Assembly (NCBI GenBank): GCA_964522445.1
Contig: CAZFUY010000013.1
Coordinates: 1 to 39,117 of the forward strand
Direction of reading: 5' to 3'
Length of the DNA stretch: 39,117 nucleotides
Source: CAZFUY01 sp964522445
GTDB lineage: Bacteria; Pseudomonadota; Gammaproteobacteria; SZUA-229
Shown one piece after another: positions 1 to 7,879 of this stretch; position 1 is the first letter of the stretch, and each line of letters starts with the position of its first letter. The translations under genes and the position numbers were made by a program. The notes under the pieces are model-generated. The model saw only the letters and a program-made list of their open reading frames with translations. It searched no databases and was not told the origin of the DNA.

Positions 1-19
1 AAGAGTAGATTAATCAGGA

Positions 20-1120
20 ATGAAAAATTACAGCCTCGTAGCAGTATTGATAAGTTTATTTTTTATTAATCCTGCATGGGCCTTCGAGGATGACTCGGGC
101 TGTTTACTCTGCCATAAATATCCCAAGATGGGGCGTATTAACGAGAAGGGCGTTAAAAGAACCTATCAGGTTATTCCCAATGCTTTTGGTTCCACCGTTC
201 ACCGTAATGTTCCCTGTACAGATTGCCATAATTATATAAAACAATTGCCACACCGTGAAATAAAACAGGGTGTGCGTTGTGATTCTGAATGTCATTCAAT
301 TAAAAATCCCGCCACAGGAAAGAATTTTTCCCACAAGCCTATTTATGATAAATATAAAGGCAGTGTGCATGGCAGAGAAAAAATTGAGACAGGTCTGGAT
401 GCAGACAAACCTTACTGTGTAACCTGTCATACCAATCCATTATATAACCCCAATGAAGATAAACCACCCAAGCGTATTGTTGATCGTTGCGTGGTCTGTC
501 ATGAAGATCGTAAGTTTGTTACCAACTGGTACAAGCATACCAGTCGCCGAATTAAGGAAGTTAAGCGTACTCCATCAGAAATTGTACAGCTTTGTTCAAG
601 TTGTCATAGCGATAAGGCTCTGCTAGATCGTCATGTGAAAGCCGCTAAAAAAGAAGGTAGAGAGCTGGGTAGAAAATATGCTATTGCAGTGGAGTCTTAC
701 AACGAAAGCTTTCACGGTAAGGTTACAAGCTATGGCTTTACCAAGGCGGCTAACTGTCTTGATTGCCATGCTAAAAAAGATAATTACTATATGAATGTGC
801 ATGATATTCGGGCATCCAGAGATCCAGAGTCGCCTGTGCATAAAGATAATAAGCTGCAAACCTGTCAAGCCTGTCATACTCATGCCGATGAAAATTATGT
901 AGAACTTGATCCGCATCCTACCAGTGGAAAAGAAGCTAACCCATTCCGTTATTATGCGAATTTAATTTATGGCTGGGTTGGTGATGTCGTTCTTTTCTTA
1001 CTGGTGGGTATGGCAATGGTTGAGACCTGGGGGCGTCGTCGTGATGGTGCCAGCTTCTGTATGAGAAAGGGATCGATCTGGTGGCGTAAATCTAAAAAGA
1101 GTAAAGATAGAATTAAATAA
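20..1120 (+). CDS. octaheme c-type cytochrome with C-terminal membrane anchor
   Basis: This is a 366-residue exported multiheme cytochrome. A signal peptide ends near AWA (residues 19-21). Heme-binding motifs follow at residues 28-32 (CLLCH), 66-70 (CTDCH), 133-137 (CVTCH), 157-161 (CVVCH), 192-196 (CSSCH), 246-250 (CLDCH) and 282-286 (CQACH). An eighth, unusual CX3CH motif (CDSECH) sits at 87-92. Many extra histidines could serve as distal ligands. A hydrophobic helix at about 319-336, then a basic tail, anchors the protein with its hemes in the periplasm. It is the first gene of a six-gene operon and is followed by a cytochrome b, so it probably takes electrons from, or gives them to, that quinone-reactive subunit. 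ATCAGGA precedes the ATG. The exact family is not recognised; heme count and topology are seen directly and the partner role is inferred. Confidence 0.9.
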   Translation: MKNYSLVAVLISLFFINPAWAFEDDSGCLLCHKYPKMGRINEKGVKRTYQVIPNAFGSTVHRNVPCTDCHNYIKQLPHREIKQGVRCDSECHSIKNPATGKNFSHKPIYDKYKGSVHGREKIETGLDADKPYCVTCHTNPLYNPNEDKPPKRIVDRCVVCHEDRKFVTNWYKHTSRRIKEVKRTPSEIVQLCSSCHSDKALLDRHVKAAKKEGRELGRKYAIAVESYNESFHGKVTSYGFTKAANCLDCHAKKDNYYMNVHDIRASRDPESPVHKDNKLQTCQACHTHADENYVELDPHPTSGKEANPFRYYANLIYGWVGDVVLFLLVGMAMVETWGRRRDGASFCMRKGSIWWRKSKKSKDRIK

Positions 1121-1171
1121 TATGAGTATCTATATACATGGCAAAAGACTTACAGATAACTGGAAGCAACT

Positions 1172-2113
1172 ATGAAATTATCAGATGAAGCGCAAGGTAT
1201 TCTTGAAACATCAATGCGCATCAATAAAGTTGATGATAAAGAGCGGCAGGATATAGAGCAGCTCGTTGCCAGTATGCCTGATGACCGTGTACTGCTGTAT
1301 AAAAATGTTGTGTCTAATCCTATCGGTGATATATACCGTTACTCTATTCACATACGCATCCAGCATATGCTGACGTTCGTAACTTTTTTAACGCTGGCTT
1401 TTACTGGTTTACCTATTGCCTTTATGGATCATATCTGGGCTCAACCTATTAATACTATGATAGGGGGTATTGATATATCTCGGGTTATTCACCGTACGCT
1501 GGCTAGCGTAATGATTTTCAGTATGATTTATCATGTGGTGTATTTGTTTTATGTCAGTTTGATAAAAATCCTGAACGGTAGTTTTGAATTAAAGCGCAGC
1601 ATTGTTCCAACACTAAAGGATGTGCGAGACTTTAAAAACGATATGCAATATTTTGTTGGCATGCGTGATCAGCGTCCAGAAATGGACAAGTTTATGTATA
1701 AGCAGAAAATTCACTATTTTGCTGCAGCCTTTGGCAATATTGTAATGATTATATCGGGTTCATCATTCATCTTCCCTGAGTTCTGGGCTGCAATATTACC
1801 CGCGGGTAGTGCCTCCTATTTTCAGGAAATGATGCGCCTGTCTCATCCTCATGAAGCATTATTAGCTCTGTTGGTGATTGCATTCTGGCACTGGTATAAC
1901 GTGCATCTTGCGCCAGGCCGTTTCCCGATGCAGTGGACATTCCTTACTGGAAAAATTACTCGTGAACACCAGATTGAAGAACACTTTATGGAATACTTAC
2001 GCAACCTGGTAGAACTGCCGGAAGAACGTGCTTATTTACGTAACCTGTTAGATGCCAGAGAGCTTACGCTAGAAACAGATAATACATTGCAGGCGGTAGA
2101 GGAAAGCACGTGA
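1172..2113 (+). CDS. cytochrome b/b561-type integral membrane subunit
   Basis: This 313-residue membrane protein is a cytochrome b of the kind found in formate dehydrogenase gamma and hydrogenase b subunits. Hydrophobic helices lie at about 64-84, 108-130, 182-200 and 226-244. Histidines sit at or near helix ends: H65, H107, H121, H181, H225/H227, H240 and H245; four of these could bind two b hemes. The first 50 residues are hydrophilic and probably cytoplasmic. In such families the subunit exchanges electrons between membrane quinone and a periplasmic cytochrome, which fits its place between an eight-heme and a three-heme cytochrome. Its stop overlaps the GTG of the next small gene by three bases (GTGA). 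The ligand assignment is inferred from spacing only. Confidence 0.85.
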   Translation: MKLSDEAQGILETSMRINKVDDKERQDIEQLVASMPDDRVLLYKNVVSNPIGDIYRYSIHIRIQHMLTFVTFLTLAFTGLPIAFMDHIWAQPINTMIGGIDISRVIHRTLASVMIFSMIYHVVYLFYVSLIKILNGSFELKRSIVPTLKDVRDFKNDMQYFVGMRDQRPEMDKFMYKQKIHYFAAAFGNIVMIISGSSFIFPEFWAAILPAGSASYFQEMMRLSHPHEALLALLVIAFWHWYNVHLAPGRFPMQWTFLTGKITREHQIEEHFMEYLRNLVELPEERAYLRNLLDARELTLETDNTLQAVEEST

Positions 2114-2229
2114 TAAAAGCAATGACCCCCCTGCAGAAAGTGTTTGCCTATTTTACATTGGCTGTTATTTTTTTCTGGACAGTGTTTGGTTTGTTTACCA
2201 TCTGGCTGTACCTAACGGAATATTATTAG
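2110..2229 (+). CDS. 39-residue single-helix membrane protein
   Basis: This small gene fills the space between the cytochrome b and triheme cytochrome genes. It starts at a GTG that overlaps the upstream stop (GTGA), with AGAGGA at 2098-2103, six bases upstream, as ribosome binding site; ATG 2122 is a weaker alternative. The product has a short polar N-terminus (MIKAMTPLQK), one hydrophobic helix rich in Phe, Trp and Leu (about residues 11-34) and ends in EYY. Translational coupling, a good ribosome site and the lack of other spacer argue that it is real. Small single-helix subunits often stabilise cytochrome b complexes, so an accessory role is plausible but inferred. No family is recognised. 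Confidence 0.7.
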   Translation: MIKAMTPLQKVFAYFTLAVIFFWTVFGLFTIWLYLTEYY

Positions 2230-2238
2230 AGCGATATC

Positions 2239-3321
2239 ATGCACTCAATCGATAACCAACTTATTACTTTTATTGTACTGACCGTATTGCTGTGTATTGT
2301 GGTCGGTATTATTATGCTGGTTTTGATTGACCATAAAAGTAAAATACCTGGTGAGTTTCAGTCAAATCCATTCGGCATTTCCGGCATGCGCCGTGAGCAT
2401 CCGGTTATTTCTTTTATCACTACATTTGTTCTGGGTGTGATTATTTTAAGTTTGTTACTGGAACTTACGGTTGTATTAGGTGCGCACTTTGGCCTGTTTA
2501 AGGAAAAAGAAGTTGAGGGGCCTGCAATACTGGAAAAACTTAAAAGTCAACGTTTCTCAGAAAGTCAGCGACATTTTCATAATGTACCCGAAGAAAATAA
2601 AGTTGACATGGGTAAAAAGCCTGTGTGTTATCAGTGTCATGGTGATTACCCTCACTCTAAAAAACGTATGGTGCGCACACTACTTAATATGCATACCCAG
2701 TTTGTTGGTTGCATGACCTGTCATACTGATCCGCGTAAAAAACCTGAAGAGAGCTATGAATTTCGTTGGCTCAATTATTCTGGTATCGCCGTTAAAGGCC
2801 CTCATTTTGGTACGGATATAAATCCTGAAACAGGTTATCTTGTTGAAACCGATGACCTCTACTCTAAAATAGTTATTTATTCCAGTCACGATGGTGAAGA
2901 AGAGCTGCTGGAAATAACAGAAGAAAACCCCGATGCCAGAGATTTTCTTGAGCATAAGGACAGTCTTTCAGATGAAGATAAACAGGCCATTAAAAAGAGC
3001 TTTCATACGCTGGTTATGCCAAAAGGCCGCTTCTGTACACGTTGTCATACAAAGGAAGAGAAAAGTTATATTCCTTTCAGATCGCTGGGTTTCTCTGAAC
3101 AGCGTATTGAGAACGTGACTAACCTGAATATTGTTGGTATCGTTGAAAAATATCGGGAATTTTATATGCCGAATTTATTCAATGAACGGACATCATTGCC
3201 CAGTGTTAAAACAATGGTAGGTGATGGTGAGAAAACTAGCATTCCAAATGAAGAATTACTTAAAGGCCGAGCCTGGTGGCGCCGTTCAGATGCATCACAA
3301 TCGAAGGGATCTAAGCCATAA
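2239..3321 (+). CDS. membrane-bound triheme c-type cytochrome
   Basis: This 360-residue protein has two N-terminal membrane helices (about 7-30 and 55-80) joined by a polar loop, then a long periplasmic domain. CXXCH motifs occur at 130-134 (CYQCH), 158-162 (CMTCH) and 266-270 (CTRCH). A stretch of about 100 residues without heme, rich in acidic residues, separates the second and third motifs. The two-helix anchor differs from the single-helix NapC/NirT plan, so it does not match that family in an obvious way. Lying in the operon with a cytochrome b and two larger cytochromes, it probably passes electrons between the membrane b hemes and periplasmic carriers. The hemes and anchors are seen; the electron path is inferred. 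Confidence 0.85.
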   Translation: MHSIDNQLITFIVLTVLLCIVVGIIMLVLIDHKSKIPGEFQSNPFGISGMRREHPVISFITTFVLGVIILSLLLELTVVLGAHFGLFKEKEVEGPAILEKLKSQRFSESQRHFHNVPEENKVDMGKKPVCYQCHGDYPHSKKRMVRTLLNMHTQFVGCMTCHTDPRKKPEESYEFRWLNYSGIAVKGPHFGTDINPETGYLVETDDLYSKIVIYSSHDGEEELLEITEENPDARDFLEHKDSLSDEDKQAIKKSFHTLVMPKGRFCTRCHTKEEKSYIPFRSLGFSEQRIENVTNLNIVGIVEKYREFYMPNLFNERTSLPSVKTMVGDGEKTSIPNEELLKGRAWWRRSDASQSKGSKP

Positions 3322-4291
3322 AGAATCTAATGCCTGTGCTTTGCAGGAATGTTCCACTGATACTTTAAGGTTAAATAACTTTATTTACTCCATTGTATGT
3401 CTGCTTTTATTATTTTTTATAATGGCAGATTCCGTTTCTGCAAAGGGTATACCTACTCAGAAAAATATCAGAATTTTACAGCTGAAAGGTCAGGGTGATT
3501 CAACTCTGGCTTTGCCCAGTGATGTGGCTGTGCATGCCGAAAAAATTTACGTGGTTGATGGTAGTCATCATCGTGTTGTAGTTTATGACCTGCGAGGAAA
3601 TTATCTCTTTCAGTTTGGTGGAAAGGGAGAGAAACCGGGGGAAATGAATTATCCTGTGGGAATAGATGCCGCACCTGATAATCGTATTTATGTCGCTGAT
3701 TCAGGGAATCATCGCATTCAGATTTTTACCGATAAGGGCAAATACCTGTCCAGTTTTCCAGTTAAAAATAAGGGTAAGGCTATTCGTCCGATTGATATTA
3801 TTCGTCATTCGCGCAGTGGCAATATTATTGTTAGCGGTGCTAACCGATTGCTAACCTATAGCCCGGAGGGTGAATTATTAAAAAAATGGGGTAGCAATGG
3901 TGTTAACCAGGGAGAGTTTCGCTATCCGGCAACTCTTGCGGAGTTAAATGATGGCCGTATTGCAGTGGTTGATGTATTAAATTCCAGAGTACAGGTATTT
4001 AATCTTGATGGCAGCGTATCCATGGTTGTTGGTGAGTGGGGGGTATTACCAGGGCAGTTATTTCGACCCAAAGGTGTGGCTATTGATCATGAGGGTAATT
4101 TTTATATCTCCGATAGTTATATGAATGTGGTGCAGAAATATACCGATGGTGGTGAGTTTGTGGCGGTGCTGGGTGAAAATGGAAAATCTTATAAGATGCT
4201 TACTCCTGTAGGCATGACGGTGTATAAACACAAGCTGTATGTTGTTGAAATGAGGAAACATCTGGTTTCCGTTTATCAGCTGGTGGAATAA
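3290..4291 (+). CDS. exported NHL-repeat beta-propeller protein
   Basis: The product, about 333 residues from ATG 3290, is an exported NHL-repeat propeller. A hydrophobic signal segment (FIYSIVCLLLLFFIMADSVSA) is followed by repeated blades with the patterns IYVADSGNHRIQIF, GEMNYPVGIDA and FYISDSYMNVVQKY, typical of six-bladed NHL proteins. It has no heme motif. The start is uncertain: the frame is open back to 3221 inside the preceding gene, ATG 3290 overlaps that gene by 32 bases, and a TTG near 3341 would give a shorter leader; no strong ribosome site decides. Its stop overlaps the next gene (TAATG), so it is coupled to the 24-heme cytochrome. NHL proteins are often found beside multiheme cytochromes in metal-reducing bacteria; a scaffold role is inferred. 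Confidence 0.8.
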   Translation: MHHNRRDLSHKESNACALQECSTDTLRLNNFIYSIVCLLLLFFIMADSVSAKGIPTQKNIRILQLKGQGDSTLALPSDVAVHAEKIYVVDGSHHRVVVYDLRGNYLFQFGGKGEKPGEMNYPVGIDAAPDNRIYVADSGNHRIQIFTDKGKYLSSFPVKNKGKAIRPIDIIRHSRSGNIIVSGANRLLTYSPEGELLKKWGSNGVNQGEFRYPATLAELNDGRIAVVDVLNSRVQVFNLDGSVSMVVGEWGVLPGQLFRPKGVAIDHEGNFYISDSYMNVVQKYTDGGEFVAVLGENGKSYKMLTPVGMTVYKHKLYVVEMRKHLVSVYQLVE

Positions 4292-7200
4292 TGGGGCTTA
4301 GATCTAACCTGAAAAGCAGCTCTCTATTAAATATGTCATATCAGGGCGTACTACTTTTAAGTTTGATTTTTTTTAGCCAGCTGTCACAGGCGGCTATGCG
4401 TTTGCCATCTGCTAATCGAGAATGTGCTTCATGTCATGTTATGTGGCTGGCAGAGTTTAAGCGTAAAGATATTAGTACTTTAATTTCCTATAATCCAAAG
4501 CCGGTGATGAAATCAGGAAAACAGGATATTGCCAGTTCTGAACCTATCTGCTTTTCCTGTCATGATGGTTTTGTTTTAGATTCCCGTTTCTTATGGGAAG
4601 AAAATAAACATGCGCACCCAGTAGGGCAAAAGCCATCGAACAAAATTAAAATACCCCTTGTCGAAGGAAAAAATCTATTTCCATTGAATGAAGATGGCCG
4701 CATGTATTGTGGCACCTGCCATACTGCCCATGGTGTAGCCTGGGATCAAAAAGAAACCGCTGTGTTTATGCGTGTGGCCAATAAAAATGGTCAGCTGTGT
4801 ATGGCCTGTCATAAAGATAAAATTAAAGGCCCTAAACATGGAAGTCACCCATTAAAACGAAAAATTCAGAAGCTACTTGATAAGCCACCACAACGTTTAA
4901 TGGATGCGGGGGCGCGCTTTGCAGATGAAGGCGAAGTGATTTGTCAGAGCTGCCATAAACCTCATGCCGCAGATGAGAAAAAAATTCTATTACTTAAAAA
5001 TGACAAGTCTCAGCTATGCGGGGCATGTCATGTAAACCGTTATGCTCGCAGCCGGAATCAGGCCGGAAAAATGGGAACACATCCCATCAATATAAAACCC
5101 AAAAATGTAAAAATTCCTGAAGATTTACTTAAACAGGGATCAAAGCTAAGCCCCAGGGGTGAAGTGATTTGTCAGACCTGTCATCGCCCTCATGATGCAA
5201 CACCTGAAACAAGTTTACTGGTGGTTGAAAATGAAAAAGACAGCCTGTGTCAGAAGTGCCATAAGGATCAGCGTAAAGTTATCGACAGTAAGCATGATAT
5301 GAGCAAAGCCAGGAAAGATAGCCAGAATATCCGCAAACAGGTAGCTGGAAAGTCAGGCCCCTGTAGTGCATGCCATGTGCCTCATAAGGGGCAGGGGCTG
5401 AAAATGTGGGCGCGACCTGTTGATAAAAAACAGGATCCCATGGCGGCTCTGTGTTTGAGCTGTCATAACAAAAAAGGTATTGCTGCTAAACATACAGTAG
5501 GGCAATTCAGTCACCCAGTTGGTGTTAATGTAGATCGTCTGGGGCATAAGGTTAGCTTGCCAACATTTATTGGTCGTGGCATGAAGCTGGAGAATATTCG
5601 AGCGGGTAAAGTCAGTTGTGCCAGTTGTCATGATCCCCATCAGTGGGATCCCAATGATCCTGGTCATAAGGGCACAATTGGAAAAGAAGGAAACAACCGC
5701 ACACGATTCCTGCGCAAGGCGAATGGTGACAATGCGGCGCTATGCAAAACCTGTCATGAAGAAAAATGGCGTATAGCTCAGACCAAACATGATATGCGTT
5801 ATATGGCTCCGGATGCAAAAAATTCACTGGGGCAGACAGTTAAAGAATCAAGCATTTGTGGAGCCTGTCATCTGGTTCATAATGCCAATGCAGAACGATT
5901 ATGGGCGCGTTCAGACTTGAGTGGCAAGGGTACAGGCTATGCCGCCTGTCTGGGCTGTCATAATGATAAAGGACTGGCAAAGAACAAAACATTGGGCAAA
6001 CACACTCATCCTATCAATGCGCCTATAAAATCATTGGGTATTAGTTTTGATGAAAACAAAAAATGGCAGGTAGATGTCAAGCTGAATAAAAATGGCAAAA
6101 TAACAACTGAGAAATTCTCACCAAAAACCTTGCCGTTATATGATAAATCGGGTCGGCCTGTTGATGAAAATGGACGAGTTGGCTGCGGTAGTTGCCATGA
6201 TCCACATAGCTGGTCTCCACTGGCCTATAAACAGCCTAAAGACCCTTCTCGTATAGAAGGTGATACAGACAGTAGCTTCTTACGTATTGCAGATCAGTCT
6301 CGTAGTGCTTTATGCGTGAATTGTCACGTAGATAAAAAATCCATTTATCTCACTAAACATGATTTAACGGATGAAGCTGATGACTATATCCCACGCATAG
6401 ATAAAAGAAATAAAGGCGGCAAAAACAAACTTGATAATATTATTGGTGATAGTGTGGCTGGTGCGTGTATGCATTGTCACAAGCCTCATAATGCAAAAGG
6501 TGCTGCACTTTGGGCAAGAAATAAAGGTAAGGCTGATACACCAATAGCGGCTCTTTGTGCTGATTGTCATCAGAAAGATGGGCTGGCAAAAAATAAATTA
6601 CCCGGCAAACATACCCATCCATTGCAGGTAGACAGTAAAAATATAAAACACGATAAAGATATTCCTTTCTTTGATGCAAAGGGTAATCGTAATCATAAAA
6701 ATGGCAAAGTAGACTGTGCCAGCTGTCATAATCCTCATCAGTGGGATCCACAGGATGCAGGAAATAAAGCGCCAGAAATAGCCAATATTGAAGGCAATAC
6801 GGCTAACAGTTTCCTTAGAAAAACGGCAGATAGTGACAGTAAATTATGTGTGAGCTGTCACGCAGATAAGAAAATGATTATTGGTACAGATCACGATCTT
6901 TCGGTAACTGCTCCCGGTGCTTTAAATACTTTAAAGCAGGAAAGAAAACAGTCCGGTGTCTGTGGTCAATGTCATATCCCACATCAGTCAAAAGATAATT
7001 TATATTTGTGGGCCAGAAAATTATCACCCATAGGCAACCCAGTTGAACAACGTTGCCGAAGTTGTCATGCAGAAAATCAGATTGCAGCGGCTAAAGTGCC
7101 AGATCAGACCAAGCACCCACAACAGATAAATATCTGGTCTCCACAATTAAGACAGAAAATTTATGCCAGGAAAGTGCCTGAAATTATACCCTTTGACAAG

Positions 7201-7446
7201 CAGGGGCGACGCACAGATTTTGGCGCAATTAACTGTGCCAGTTGTCACAATCCGCATCAATGGCAGGCGGATAAAAAACAGCAGGGTTCAGGAAAACCCA
7301 AAGAAGGTGATGCAGTGAATAGTTTCTTGCGCAGTAATAATTCAGAAAATATTGTCTGTCAGGATTGCCATGGTAGTGAATCTATTTATCGTTATAAATA
7401 TTTCCATGCAGACAGTGCGCATAAAAAACATCATATGTTTAAGTAG
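4291..7446 (+). CDS. 24-heme c-type cytochrome built from tandem doubled-CXXCH units
   Basis: This 1051-residue exported protein contains 24 CXXCH motifs and no other obvious domain. A signal peptide ends near SQA (residues 32-34). Motifs begin at residues 45, 87, 140, 170, 218, 243, 294, 320, 358, 388, 443, 485, 523, 553, 632, 675, 726, 756, 809, 853, 891, 922, 982 and 1023. From residue 443 on, a four-heme unit repeats every 173-189 residues: CxSCHxPHxW, an FLR segment, CxxCH, a HDL/HDM segment, CxxCHxxHxx, LWAR, CxxCH, then HTHP or HP. The pattern matches doubled-CXXCH cytochromes. There is no C-terminal membrane helix, so the mature protein is periplasmic or secreted. It is the last gene of the operon and starts at a TAATG overlap. 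A role as a long electron wire or capacitor is inferred. Confidence 0.95.
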   Translation: MGLRSNLKSSSLLNMSYQGVLLLSLIFFSQLSQAAMRLPSANRECASCHVMWLAEFKRKDISTLISYNPKPVMKSGKQDIASSEPICFSCHDGFVLDSRFLWEENKHAHPVGQKPSNKIKIPLVEGKNLFPLNEDGRMYCGTCHTAHGVAWDQKETAVFMRVANKNGQLCMACHKDKIKGPKHGSHPLKRKIQKLLDKPPQRLMDAGARFADEGEVICQSCHKPHAADEKKILLLKNDKSQLCGACHVNRYARSRNQAGKMGTHPINIKPKNVKIPEDLLKQGSKLSPRGEVICQTCHRPHDATPETSLLVVENEKDSLCQKCHKDQRKVIDSKHDMSKARKDSQNIRKQVAGKSGPCSACHVPHKGQGLKMWARPVDKKQDPMAALCLSCHNKKGIAAKHTVGQFSHPVGVNVDRLGHKVSLPTFIGRGMKLENIRAGKVSCASCHDPHQWDPNDPGHKGTIGKEGNNRTRFLRKANGDNAALCKTCHEEKWRIAQTKHDMRYMAPDAKNSLGQTVKESSICGACHLVHNANAERLWARSDLSGKGTGYAACLGCHNDKGLAKNKTLGKHTHPINAPIKSLGISFDENKKWQVDVKLNKNGKITTEKFSPKTLPLYDKSGRPVDENGRVGCGSCHDPHSWSPLAYKQPKDPSRIEGDTDSSFLRIADQSRSALCVNCHVDKKSIYLTKHDLTDEADDYIPRIDKRNKGGKNKLDNIIGDSVAGACMHCHKPHNAKGAALWARNKGKADTPIAALCADCHQKDGLAKNKLPGKHTHPLQVDSKNIKHDKDIPFFDAKGNRNHKNGKVDCASCHNPHQWDPQDAGNKAPEIANIEGNTANSFLRKTADSDSKLCVSCHADKKMIIGTDHDLSVTAPGALNTLKQERKQSGVCGQCHIPHQSKDNLYLWARKLSPIGNPVEQRCRSCHAENQIAAAKVPDQTKHPQQINIWSPQLRQKIYARKVPEIIPFDKQGRRTDFGAINCASCHNPHQWQADKKQQGSGKPKEGDAVNSFLRSNNSENIVCQDCHGSESIYRYKYFHADSAHKKHHMFK

Positions 7447-7476
7447 GTAAGTTTTCTGTTGCGGAGCTTTAAGGTT

Positions 7477-7510
7477 AAGATATTTGACGTGAAGGCGCGA
7501 AGGCGCAGAG
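7477..7510. repeat. dispersed repeat, GGCGC..GGCGCAGAG type, copy 1
   Basis: The segment (TATTTGAC followed by AAGGCGCGAAGGCGCAGAG) closely resembles 28926-28959, which reads TATTTGAC then GAGGCACAAAGACGCAGAG. Both copies are intergenic, lie shortly downstream of a plus-strand gene and point the same way. The function is unknown. This is the first of four repeat types in the spacer 7447-7879, which holds no credible gene. Confidence 0.6.
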
Positions 7511-7522
7511 AAAATCAAAATC

Positions 7523-7567
7523 TGTTTTATTGTCCAAGGGCACTAGTTAGAGCTATGCACTTTTAGT
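7523..7567. repeat. dispersed repeat with core AGCTATGCACTTTTAGT, copy 1
   Basis: This 45-base segment runs from TGTTTTATTG to the core AGCTATGCACTTTTAGT and is matched with a few differences at 12293-12338. Both copies lie downstream of a gene in a spacer. No protein or known RNA is recognised. Confidence 0.6.
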
Positions 7568-7588
7568 GAAAGACTCTAATATTTTTAT

Positions 7589-7658
7589 GTCATCCCGAGT
7601 GCAGTCGAGGGATCTTGATCTTTACAATCCCCGATCCTTCGACTGCACTCGGGATGAC
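7589..7658. repeat. long palindromic repeat, 26-bp arms
   Basis: The arms are 7589-7614 and 7633-7658, with an 18-base loop. They match at 25 of 26 positions, and the exception can form a G-T pair. The left arm begins GTCATCCCGAGTGCAGTC. Similar palindromes are scattered in many bacterial genomes, so it is probably a mobile hairpin element. It lies 143 bases past the 24-heme cytochrome stop and could also end or protect that transcript, though no T-run follows. Confidence 0.8.
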
Positions 7659-7765
7659 AAAATAAAAGTGTTTCATAATTTAAGTGTTTTTTGATACTGG
7701 TAAAATGATTGTCAATCGTTATTAAAGCAGTCTATGGATTTTGTCCATAGTTGTTGTATTTTTAT

Positions 7766-7817
7766 TGTAGGAGCGGCTTTAGCCGCGATAGTGATGCTTT
7801 ATATCGCAGCTGCTACA
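7766..7817. repeat. REP-like palindrome (TGTAGGAGCGGC type), copy A
   Basis: The left arm at 7766-7789 carries GTAGGAGCGGCTTTAGCCGC, which is itself a small palindrome (GCGGCT-TT-AGCCGC). The right arm at 7803-7817 (ATCGCAGCTGCTACA) is shortened and changed. The same element occurs at 25093-25167, 33101-33172 and 38202-38266. An apparent short reading frame over it (7751-7963) is not a gene. Confidence 0.75.
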
Positions 7818-7879
7818 AAAGATATATCTATTTGTCAGCAGAGCTGGGTGATGCTCGAATGGCATCACCCATAAGAGAG

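Noticed and set aside
5353..6751. Several minus-strand open frames of about 70-104 codons inside the 24-heme gene
   Set aside because: They are shadows of the repeated Cys/His codons of the real gene and have no ribosome sites.
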